The translations under genes and the position numbers were made by a program. From Batkoa obscura (lineage: Eukaryota; Entomophthoromycota; Entomophthoromycetes; Entomophthorales; Batkoaceae), in contig JASVEC010000006.1 in NCBI GenBank assembly GCA_030770535.1, positions 1,302,001-1,366,000 on the forward strand: a DNA stretch of 64,000 bases. The letters are read 5' to 3'. Positions 54,554 through 64,000 of this stretch are shown here, one piece after another. Below the pieces are notes generated by a model. It had not been told where the DNA came from, did not search any database, and worked only from the letters and a program-made list of their open reading frames with translations. Every line of letters starts with the position of its first letter. The stretch's first letter is position 1.

Positions 54554-54654
54554 ATTTAAGCTCTTTTTTATATTAAATACAGCAAATGAAATAGTTGTTT
54601 TTTTATTAATAACAACGATAGTAAATTTTTTATTTAATCTATTCATTTTTTATT

Positions 54655-55941
54655 TTATTTTAAACCTAACAAGTCAATCCCATTTAAGCAAGGCAATGCT
54701 TTTTTACCGGCATATAAAGAAGTTAATAGTTTAAACTCATTTCCACCCTTATCAACATAGCTACATTTCAATAATAATTTTTGATAAGCTCTTGTCAACT
54801 TCCTTAATTTTTCATAATTTGGTTTCAAACCTTGATTTTCCATTAACTCTGTATAATAATTTAATTGTGCTTTATTTTCTAATTCTTTGATTAAACCAGA
54901 ACTTAAAGGAGGTAATAATTTAAAAAATAAACGCTTATAATAATTGATTATATAATTGTTAATGCGTATTGATGAATGTTGTATGCTGTCTGGGATACTG
55001 GGCTTGAGTTTATATCCTTGATAAAGAAGAAGATGTTGGAATTTAGGGCTGGTTAAGAGTTGGGGTAATAAATTAGTTTTTAAATCTATATCGTTTATGC
55101 TGTCTATTTCATCTATATTGTTAGTTTCTGATTTTTTAAATAAATAATCCTAACAAAACAAAAAAGAATTAAAATGGAATTAGTTAATGTTTTTTAAATG
55201 AAACTTACTTTTAATAATTCCCATCTTAAGTTACCTCTTCTACCATATGTATTTTCCAACACTGTTAATAAACTATCCGGATCTAAATTGTTTGCTTTGA
55301 TTAATTTGCGTAAATGCTAAATAAATAAATAAATAGGTAATACTCAATTAATAGTTCTCTACTTTTACCTTTCTAGTCTTTGCTCTTTTAGTTTTAATTA
55401 ATTGATTCACTGGATAAGATTGATATTTACGAAATTCTGTTTTTATTCTATTTATTATATAACATCTATTCCCAAAAAATAACAATTAAAATATAGCTAT
55501 TTCTAATTACAATAATAAACTCACTTACTTAACTCTATTATCTAAAAATTTATTCGCTTGTTTTAATAATTGACGATAATTGTTTTTAATTTCCCAAGTT
55601 AAATACTCTGGATCTTCATAAATGGTAGGTAAAAATAAGGAGACTGAATACAGCCTTGGATCTTCAGATATGGGTGATTGTTTTATTGAGGTATTATTTA
55701 TGGCTTTTAAATGTTGAAGCTGCTGAAAAGATAATTTGGTGGAAAGATTAGGTTGTAAATGTTGTATCGCTATTGCTTTTTTTAGAGATTTGGTTTCTAT
55801 TATTGAATCATTAACTATACTATATTAATGATTATTTTCTATTTTACCTTGATTAAAATAAATAAAATTGAATGTTTGATAGTATCTTAATTGATAACAA
55901 TGGATTGGAATTATACTATTTTTACACCAATTTATCAACAT
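54655..55941 (-). CDS. LYR-motif (Complex1_LYR-like) mitochondrial protein
   Basis: Several exons from ATG at 55941. The first, MLINWCKNSIIPIHCYQLRY then YQTFNF, looks like a presequence. The second runs through QHLQPNLSTKLSFQQLQHLK and LYSVSLFLPTIYEDPEYLT to the LYR-like core NNYRQLLKQANKFLDNRVK. The next gives IKTEFRKYQSYPVNQLIKTK (the distal FRK of LYR proteins), then RKHLRKLIKANNLDPDSLLT and LENTYGRRGNLRWELLKDYL. The last part ends NEFKLLTSLYAGKKALPCL. The combination of NYR core, FRK and YGRRGxxRxEL resembles a fungal LYR-family group I remember but cannot name. LYR proteins act with acyl carrier protein in respiratory-complex or mitoribosome assembly. Confidence 0.62.
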
Positions 55942-56099
55942 TTTAAATTGCAACAAAAAAAGAATTCTAAAAAAAAGAATCTTCATCAAAAATTACATAA
56001 TTTTTATTTCTTATAATACTGTTTTTTTTTAATATAACTAACTTCACTAATAAAAAAAAACTATTAGTACTAATTCAAAAATATCACAAAAAAGAGATT

Positions 56100-57171
56100 C
56101 TACCTAACACTTAAATTATCCCTATAACTTCTACTCTCTTCGTAACTTTCTCTTCCTCTTTCTCTTGTATTTTCAACATCCACTCTTTTATCTTTATTAT
56201 TAAGATAAGATTTGTTATTATTATATCTCCAACAATCTTCTCTACATAATTCTTTAGGTATATCCATCATTTGATATATAGATCTTTGACTATTATGTAA
56301 TATATTATTATTATTATTATATTTAATCTATTTTAATTTACTAAGGTGGTTTAAATGGTTTATCTCTACCACCAAAACGTAATTGTCCACTTTCTTTTTG
56401 ACCACCCAAACCACCACCTATAAAAATAATTAATTAATTCCATTATTTGATCTATTTATTTTGAACAATTGTTATCATTAATAGAACATTACCTAGTCTT
56501 CTGGGTTTCCAATTTTTCATAATTCGATCTCGTTCATAATCTACTAATATTTTTTTACCTTGAATTTTATATTTTTTAGCTTCCTTTTAATTTATTAAAT
56601 TTTAGTTAGTTCTTTTGTAGTTTGGAATTTTTGTTAAGGAGAAGGAATTACTTGATATGCTCTTTTACATTCGTCATAGGTACTAAATTGTATAAAACAA
56701 TACCGTTTGGATTCTCCAGTAACTAATAAAAAGTTATTTAGTTTGAGTTATTTATTCAATTGAAAGTTATGTTGATTAAATATTACTTATGTTTCGAATT
56801 AATTTAATGTTTTCAATAGTGCCGAATTTTTTAAATATCAATTCCAATTCACCTTATTTAATATTCAGTATTTAACTTTATATATAATTAACTTAATCTA
56901 CTTTCTACTACCGTCTCTTTTAATCTTGCTACAAATAATGTACGATAAGGATCTTGAGTAGGTTGATCGATTTTTTTACAATCATCTAAATTTTATAAAT
57001 CGATTATTTTGTTTACTTTCAAAATAGAATTTAATTTGAAATCAAATTACATCTTTTATTTAATGCTTTAATACATCCTTTATCATTTAATATTCTTCCT
57101 TGTCCATCTACAGTACAACTCTTTATTGGATTATATTCTTTAGCATAATGTACCATTTTATATTTATCCAT
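56100..57171 (-). CDS. SNRNP35: U11/U12 small nuclear ribonucleoprotein 35 kDa protein (minor spliceosome)
   Basis: Seven exons from ATG at 57171 to TAG at 56100-56102, all GT-AG. Product: [20 protein letters not shown] (human form AKEYDPLKAGS), then [20 protein letters not shown] (RNP2 LFVARL), [40 protein letters not shown] (RNP1-like YCFIQF), [20 protein letters not shown] and [20 protein letters not shown]. The stretch [21 protein letters not shown] is specific for U11/U12-35K and absent from U1-70K, its paralogue. The C-terminal tail is Arg/Glu/Ser-rich ([18 protein letters not shown]). The protein binds U11 snRNA and helps recognise U12-type 5' splice sites. No U12-type intron is apparent in the gene itself. 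Confidence 0.93.
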
Positions 57172-57345
57172 CTTTTTATAAACAACAAAATAAAAACAGA
57201 AAATTAGCTTTCACTTGATTGCATATTAAATTAACTAAATTTTAAAATCTATTTTAATTAGTAGTTGAGTTCAAATGATAACAAAAAACAAAAAACAAAA
57301 AAGTAAGAAATTCAAAAAAACAGCAATTTTTATTCAATAAAAATC

Positions 57346-58847
57346 TCACCACTCCACCAAATCCGTGTCTTCCACTTCCCCAAACAGCGAATTTTTAACT
57401 ATTGTTTGCCTTTGATGGGCTTCTAGAATATACTTATTAACTTTCATTTGTGGCAATTTTTGTTTAATAAATTCTCGAATTAATACTGATAATTGTTCAA
57501 ATTCCAATAAAAAACCATCATGTCCATCAATAGACTCAATTTGTTTCATTTCTGAATTAGGTAAATATTGGGCTAATTCATATTGTTCACTTATTGTAAA
57601 TAAGCCATCCGATTCAATACCTATAATAAAAATAATTAATTAGATATTATTATTATTACTATAAAATTATAATAAATTTACCAATAATTAAACTAGGCTG
57701 TTCAATAGATTCCAATGTCTCTGTATACTCCCCTCTATTATAACCCAAATCATGGGTATCCATTTTTTTAGTTAAATGAATATAACAATTAGCATCAAAT
57801 CTATTAACAAATTTATCTCCTTGATATCTTAAATAACTTTGGGCTGAAAATACTTCTTTTTCTTCCATTTTATTTTCTCGTCGTTTTCTTCCAAATCTTA
57901 ATTCAAAACTATTTCTTGTTCGATAAGTTAATAAAGCTGACATACGTGCAGCCGATAATCCCGATTTAGGGGGCTAAAAGAAATAAGATTTCAATAAAAG
58001 TATGTCAAAATAAATTATAAAAACTTACATCATTAAAAGGATAATATCCATTCACTAAAAAATAAAAAATAAAAAACTATACTTCTAAAAAAATGTCTTA
58101 TTAAACTTACAATATTTAGGATCCGAATAAATAGCTTGTCTTTGAGCTTCACCCCAACTAATACCCCAACCCGAATGTTTACCACATGTAGCAATAGCCA
58201 CAATAGCTTTGACATATTCTTTACCTAACATAGCCCATTCCAAAACTTGCATACCACCTAAAGAGCCACCAATGCAAATAGCTACTTGTTTAACTCCTAA
58301 TTGTTTTAGAATGGTATTATGTAATCTAAAAAAATAAGAAGATCATTAATAAATCCAAATCTAATTAGAAGAATTAGGATTCCTTATATTTACCTAACAT
58401 CATCTCTAATAGTAGTATTTGGAAATTCGGGTCCATAAAATTGATTAGTTTCTGAATTCAAAGTACATGGCGAAGCAGTTCCATATGGTGAACCTAATAC
58501 ATTACCACAAAATATAAAATATTGACTTGGATCAAAGATTTTTCCAATGCCTAATAACTGTCCCCACCTATATAAATTAAAATTAGAACAATTGATACAC
58601 TTATTTACTATAACATTATATTATTAGTTTACCAATCACTGATATCGGCTGATCCTGTTAAAGCATGACATATTACCATTACATTGTCTTTATTTTCATT
58701 TAATTGCCCCCATGTTTTGTAGGCTACCGGTACTTTTTTCAATATAATTTTATTTTCTAATTCAAATTCTTCAAGTATTGTTATCGTTTGTTCCGATACT
58801 AAATGAGCAAATGGGTTCTCAAGTAGTTGTTCAGTAACTGTAAACAT
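57346..58847 (-). CDS. MET2: Homoserine O-acetyltransferase
   Basis: About six exons from ATG at 58847. Exon 1 ends VMVICHALTGSADISDW, joined to WGQLLGIGKIFDPSQYFIFC and GNVLGSPYGTASPCTL (the family's NVLGGCxGSTGP equivalent). Then IRDDVRLHNTILKQLGVKQV, the nucleophile elbow CIGGSLGGMQVLEWA with the active-site Ser, GISWGEAQRQAIYSDPKY, GLSAARMSALLTYR, FVNRFDANCYIHLTKKMDTH. IESDGLFT carries the catalytic Asp and SIDGHDGFLLEFEQL the His. It is an alpha/beta-hydrolase acetylating L-homoserine with acetyl-CoA, the entry to methionine synthesis in fungi. The ORF pieces at 57659 and 58629 are its exons. Upstream is a long spacer shared with the divergent kinesin. Confidence 0.95.
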
Positions 58848-59709
58848 TAATTTTAAAATTAGTTGAAATTTTTGATACTAGTAGAAATGAATTATTTACT
58901 TTCTTTTTCTTCTTGTACCATAATAATTGCTTTGTCCAATTTGGTCAAAGATCAAGTTGAAACTGTTAATTTTATATATCTTTCATTATTATACGACTAT
59001 CTATTGAATTTTATACTGTCCTCTATTTTCAATCTTAAAATTTTTTAATTAAATAACTTTGTCTTAAACAATCTCCCTTTTAACTCATACCAATAAATAT
59101 TATTCATCCTTCCACTCGATTGGATACTTTGAAAAGCACCTAATTTTTAGTGGAGATGACACCATCGATGGTATCATTTTAAAATTAAATTCATCATTTC
59201 ATGACTATAAAATTGAGTCTAGTTTAGTTGATTAAATACAAATTCTTATAAATTGTGAGTTAAAAAGTGAAAGTTAAAAAAACATATGGAATAAGTTGAT
59301 AACAAATTGTTTAGTACATAATGTTCTATTTATCGCTTCAAGGGTGGCTTTATTATTGTTTCTATAGTTTTTATTATTTCAATTAAATGAAATTGAAAGG
59401 GATAAATGTCGACAAAAGGGAGAGCTAAATTAGGTAATAATTAAAATAGCCGAAAATTAATTTTTGATTTAATGCTGAATTTAAATAAAAATTATAATTC
59501 TAATTTAAAATAAATGAAATAGAGTTTTTATATAATAGACTTTAAATCTTGTATAAATTATTTATTAAGCTTTATTAAACACTAGTTATAAAATATCTGA
59601 TTTTTGATTTTTGTAATCATATAAGTTATTTGTAAATTAATTTAAAAGCTTTATTAAATTATAATTTTAATAAATTTTATTTTTATTTATATTTATATTT
59701 ATATTTATA

Positions 59710-59752
59710 TGGAGGTGTTTTTTTTGGCTTCATCACTTTTTCCATTTTTTAT
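59710..59752 (-). mobile_element. Foldback element, left half only
   Basis: TGGAGGTGTTTTTTTTGGC followed by TTCATCACTTTTTCC, after TA; the homology stops at CATTTTTTAT where the core should begin. Confidence 0.8.
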
Positions 59753-60167
59753 AATGTATTGTTTTCAATTTTATATTTTTAATTTTTAATTTTTAATTTA
59801 ATAAAAAAATTAGTTGATAATAACTGAAGGAGAAGTTAAAAAGGATAGGTCCTCTAACCTAACTTTAAATAACGTGATACAATCTAATTAGCATTATTCA
59901 TAATACTTTGGGTTATACTTAATATTTGAATAGACTATGTGAGCTGAGTTTAAAATAAAACAAGGTACTTTATTAGCGCTAGATTAAATTAAAAAAGACA
60001 TTTTATTAGTATATAAATTAAAATAAAGAAAGTAAGAGATAATAGTAAAAACGAAGGGCTTTTGGCAAAGGTGTGTTTATTATGAACTGTAGTTATTGTA
60101 AGGAAGATAAATTCCGATATAACATATTTCTATTTGATAAGATTTTAGCAGTATTTAAACTTAATTA

Positions 60168-60268
60168 TGGGGATGTTTTTTTTGGTTTCATCACTTTTTC
60201 CATTTTTTAAGCGCTATTTGAGCGGAAAAATTGTTAGTAAAATTCTTAAACAAAAAAATACATCCCCT
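60168..60268 (-). mobile_element. Foldback element copy, full length
   Basis: TA, TGGGGATGTTTTTTTTGG to CATCCCCT, TA; 101 bp. The core AGCGCTATTTGAGCGG keeps both CpG sites; this and 48575-48675 are nearest the inferred consensus. It lies 208 bp before the kinesin start codon. Confidence 0.95.
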
Positions 60269-60475
60269 TATGAATAAAATAGGTTTTAATATTTAGTTCC
60301 TATTTTAAAGGGTTTAAAATATAGAAAAAGTATTAACAAAAATTATTAATAAAAAAACACTTTTAGTTAAATATTTACAATTCAAGTTCATTTAGAAACG
60401 CATTTTAATTGGCTAAAGGTTGAATTTGGGAAATTCAATTAAAAAGATCAAATATTTACATTTTCAATCATTTCA

Positions 60476-63414
60476 ATGAGCAATACAGTCAAACCAAAGT
60501 TAAATGAAACTCAAGGAAAACAAGGCCCAATTAAGCGAAAGATTCATGTAATATGTCGAGTGAGACCCTTTTTAATAAATGAAGTGGAGGATGATACTAT
60601 TATTATTGATAAAAAAGAAAAAACAATATTGATTCAAAATTTAAGAAATCCATTAGAAACATTTTATTATAAGTAATATTTAGTTTTAATTAATTTAAAA
60701 TAGATTAACTTTTGTAATAGTTTCGATAATTGTTATGATTCTTTAAGTACTCAAACGGATATATTTAAAAAAGACGCTCTTCCTTTGTTAGATAATGTTA
60801 TTAAAGGCTTGGTAAAAGCATATCAATCCTTTTTAGAATAGTAACTTAATTAAAAAATATCTTGGTAGGATGGAACAATATTTTGTTATGGTATGACTGG
60901 AGCAGGTATGAATTTTTATTTTAAGATACATAAATTTTAAGATAAAAATTGAAATGATTTTAGTTAGTAACTATTATTTAATTTAGGAAAAACATATACT
61001 TTAGAAGGAACAGAATCAGATCCAGGATTGATACCAAAATGTTTAAAATATTTATTTAAAAAAAGACAAGATTTTTTAAAAACTAACCACGAAAATGAGT
61101 TCACTGTTACAATGAGTTATATGGAAGTATATAAAGAAATAGTATTTGATTTATTACTACCGAGAGAACAGGTTGGAAAGTTTAATCAAAAAATTGAAAT
61201 TATCTAAATTAATTATAGCAATCTTTTGGAGGCTTAAATATACGAGAAAATAGTAAAAGAGAAATTTTTGTAGCGGATTTAACACATGTACTTTCATTTA
61301 AACTCAATAGTCTATTTATTAACAAAACAATTATAGAAGACTGTAAATTCAATTAACGAATTTCTTGAAGAATTTAAGTAGGCTGGTTATTCTATTGTGT
61401 TTTTATCACTAATTGTTTTATTTAGCTTTGCATGTAGAAATAGATCGACGGCTTCAACAAAGTTGAATACCCATTCATCAAGATCACATGCCATTCTTAC
61501 TATAAATGTAACAAATAGCTCCATCCAATTTATAGTATTTAATATTTAATTAGATAAAAATAAAAAGTAGTATTGAGAAACGTAACTATATTGGAAAGTT
61601 GAGTATGATAGATTTAGCGGGATCCGAGGATAATCGTAGAACAGGAAATAATTTAGAAAGGATGGCAGAATCTGGGGCTATAAATAAATCTTTATTTGTA
61701 TTAGGGCAGGTGGTTGATGCAATCAATAGTGGAGCTGTGAGATTTTTTTATTTCTTATTTTAATTACTAATAAAAATTAGCAAAGAGTACCATATAGAGA
61801 TTCAAAAATGACTAGGATATTGCAAGTAATATTTTTATTTTGTTAATTAATTAATTAATTAATAAAGTAGCCTTCTCTTTCTGGAAAATCCCTTGGAATG
61901 ATAATAGTAAATATAGCTCCTGGACAAGTAAATATAATATACAGCAATTTATAGCTAAACTTTAACATTTGATATTAAGGAATTCTTTTTAGAAACTCAA
62001 CAGTAAGTATAATAATTATAAAGAAAAGTCATTAGTATTCACTTTCAATAATAAGAGCATTGAATTTTGCTATAAAATCAAAGAAAATTATAAGTTCTGT
62101 AACAGTTAAAGAATTTAAAGGTAACTTTTAGACTAAAAGTAATTTTAGTTGAGTACTATTTTTACACTTTTAATAGATAAGATCTCGCTCTCAACAAGTA
62201 GTAATGGTATGAATGGAAATAAGCAAGACCTTAATAAAAGAAAGACTGGTCCTTTAGAGCCTATTAGTTTAAATACTAAAACATCCCCAAATAACAATAA
62301 AAGGAAATCAAGCAATGGGATAACAATAGAGGGGAGTACAAAATATTTTAATGGCACACCTTCAAAACTTAGAAACAATATAAAGTAAGATTTATTATTT
62401 AGCTTAATTTAGCTGACAATAAAATTTATAATATATCAATATCAAATTAATTTACTATTATTAATAGTAGGAATAGTATAGAAAGCCCAGAAAATAAAAA
62501 ATTGAACATTCTAAACAATTTATTAAACAAAAAGAAGTCTCCTTCTAAAATTACGGCAAGTCCGTCAAGCGATGCTAAAGAGATAATACGTTCAAGAGCA
62601 AAGTTAGATAATGCGGTTGAATTAGTGAAATTAGCCCAATCCCTCAGACTAAGTGGAAATCTTACAGATTCCTTAAAATATTATGTGAAAGGTAAGATAA
62701 TCTAAAATTGTATATTTATATATTTATCTAATTTATTAAGCAAATGAGTCGGCACCGGATGATCCTATTATTCAACAAAGAATAACAGAATTATGTAATG
62801 AAATTCAACTTTCAACAACTCCACCTAAAAAAGGAAGAGCAGCTTATCCAATAGTAAACCAAACTTCTCCTAAAAAAGTTAATCTAATTAAAATAAAACA
62901 AAATCCATCTGCCATTATTTCACAAAATAAGCGTAAAATAGGTTTGTCTATTCCTAGTAAAAATAATCATATAGAGGATGGGATAAAGGGTAAGGAGATA
63001 AAGATCAAAAAAGAGGATAATAGTTCCGAATCTGAAGAATGGAAATATGAAAGTGAAGAAGATAGTGTACAGGAAGAGGTTGCTTTAGAATTAGTAAAAA
63101 AAAGAAAACGGGAGAATAAAGAAAACAAAGGAAATAAAGAAAATGGAGATCATAATACTTCAATTAGTAAAATTCCAGACACTGAGCTTGAACAGTATTC
63201 AAAATGTTTAGATGACCCCAGCCATCCTTTAGTTGGTCTTATAAATACAGGAAATATTAAAATGATCAAATCCCTTTATGGCGTTGGTCCTAAAAAAGCG
63301 AATATAGTTATTGAACAGAGGAAAGAAAGGATATTTAGTAAATTAAATGATCTTAAAGAAGCAGGGTTTAATGAAAAGGCTATTTTAAGGATACTATTTG
63401 CCTATCATAATTAA
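60476..63414 (+). CDS. Kinesin-10 (KIF22/Kid-type chromokinesin)
   Basis: About twelve exons with short introns. The motor starts at once: [20 protein letters not shown]. The P-loop is [14 protein letters not shown], then [20 protein letters not shown]. Switch I is [15 protein letters not shown], switch [21 protein letters not shown] followed by [20 protein letters not shown] and [27 protein letters not shown] ends the motor. [13 protein letters not shown] and SLFVLG-x-VVDA are the kinesin-10 form. The tail is Lys/Ser-rich, then an acidic/basic stretch, and a C-terminal helix-hairpin-helix ([20 protein letters not shown]), the DNA-binding module of KIF22. It gives polar ejection force on chromosome arms in animals. 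Confidence 0.92.
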
Positions 63415-64000
63415 TTTAAAAGTTCATTATTTAATATTCTGTTGTAGAATGTTTTGAGTTGTCATTTTGAATTGAAATGAAATGCTTACTATCCTTGATA
63501 TTTACATGTAGATGATTGCCGAGGTCTAATAGTAAAAAAATAAGCCTATTTATTATACGAAAAATGTAATAAAATAATTATAAAAGTTGTATAGTTTATT
63601 GTAGATTATAGTTGTATTTTGTTCATGCTAAATTTAAATCTAATACTATTAATGAATCTATAGACTCGATTAAAATAACTTTGGTATTAAATTTTATTAA
63701 AATTTACTTTATATTAATTAAAAAATATTTTAAAAGCTGGTTTAATAGCTATACAATGTTGAAAATTTTAATTAAATCTACAAAAATAGGCCAATCTTGA
63801 CTCATTTTAATGTACGTAAATGCTATGGAGAAGGAAAAGAAAGCTATTAATATTAAATAAAGTGGGATACGAGCTATAAACCACATTGAATATATTCAAT
63901 CTCGAATTAATTGGAGGTTTTGTAAACACACACGAGCAAAAGACCAATAACTACTTAAATGATCAATTGCTGAAATAAAATCTGTAATCATTTCATCAGA
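63415..64000. other. Intergenic region at right edge
   Basis: AT-rich sequence after the kinesin stop. The open stretch at 63612-63800 is low-complexity and Lys/Ile-rich, unlike a gene. A gene on the minus strand may begin near the edge (63780-64000 is slightly less AT-rich), but I cannot identify it. Confidence 0.4.

Larger units (their letters stand above)
58848..60475. other. AT-rich intergenic region with foldback copies
   Basis: 1.6 kb between the divergent MET2 and kinesin genes. It contains a half copy (59710-59752) and a full copy (60168-60268) of the foldback element. No gene was found. Confidence 0.6.

Noticed and set aside
56633-56660. TCCTTAAC, the U12-type branch-site consensus, in an intron of the U11/U12-35K gene
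   Set aside because: It lies next to the 5' splice site rather than 10-20 nt before the acceptor, the donor is GTAATTCC rather than GTATCCTT, and an ordinary AACTAAC-type branch site is better placed.
62280-62293. ACATCCCCAAATAA, like the end of the foldback element
   Set aside because: It is coding sequence of the kinesin tail, with no matching core or second end nearby.
1-64000. tRNA and rRNA genes
   Set aside because: I looked for GGTTCGANNCC-type B boxes and for conserved 5S/LSU pieces on both strands and found none convincing.

Overview
The window looks like nuclear DNA of an early-diverging (non-Dikarya) fungus. Supporting signs are the very high A+T content, fungus-type genes (a DUF2015 protein, an Nbp2/Skb5-type SH3 protein, a siderophore-type transporter, acetolactate synthase, homoserine O-acetyltransferase), short GT-AG introns of about 25-110 nt, and a minor-spliceosome protein (U11/U12-35K) that familiar ascomycetes and basidiomycetes lack. 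Oxygen-dependent genes (GMC oxidoreductase, carnitine-pathway dioxygenase, a cytochrome oxidase assembly factor) argue against an anaerobic gut fungus. An entomophthoralean/zoopagomycete or a related lineage would fit, but I cannot fix the taxon.

Layout. 1-2934: 5' part of an NF-X1/FAP1-type zinc-finger gene running off the left edge. 4542-5604: decayed short-chain dehydrogenase. 6.3-18.8 kb: a sparse region of four intronless genes (monocarboxylate-type MFS, UNC93-like MFS, secreted GMC oxidoreductase, siderophore-type MFS) separated by kilobases of AT-rich DNA with repeats. 20.8-25.4 kb: a same-strand run of MsrA, COA4, FHIT (with a 5-nt microexon), an SLC35F-type transporter and an Aly/REF mRNA export adaptor. 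27.2-27.9 kb: a multi-pass membrane protein. 29.3-38.4 kb: a compact, intron-rich block of FNIP/Lst4, VPS53, a carnitine-type dioxygenase and VTA1. 38.4-49.8 kb: repeat-rich, with relic genes, many copies of a small TA-flanked inverted-repeat element, a GC-rich insertion with 15-bp direct repeats, a DUF2015 gene, an SH3 gene, a secreted lipase and a CENP-B-type DNA-binding gene. 49.8-63.4 kb: ILV2, RFT1, SmD1, a LYR-type mitochondrial protein, U11/U12-35K, homoserine O-acetyltransferase and a kinesin-10 (KIF22/Kid type).

Themes. Membrane traffic and nutrient sensing (FNIP, VPS53, VTA1), RNA processing (SmD1, U11/U12-35K, Aly/REF), amino-acid synthesis (ILV2, MET2) and nutrient acquisition (three MFS carriers, lipase, GMC enzyme) dominate. 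Housekeeping genes are intron-rich and often convergent with very short gaps; transporter and secreted-enzyme genes are intronless and isolated.

The most interesting observations are the minor-spliceosome gene, the FHIT microexon, an undescribed ~101-bp foldback element in 12 recognisable copies whose two CpG sites are the main points of decay, one copy that sits inside a relic of the neighbouring dioxygenase gene so that the empty site can be inferred, and the GC-rich insertion at 46.2-46.5 kb. All exon joins were worked out by eye and need transcript support.
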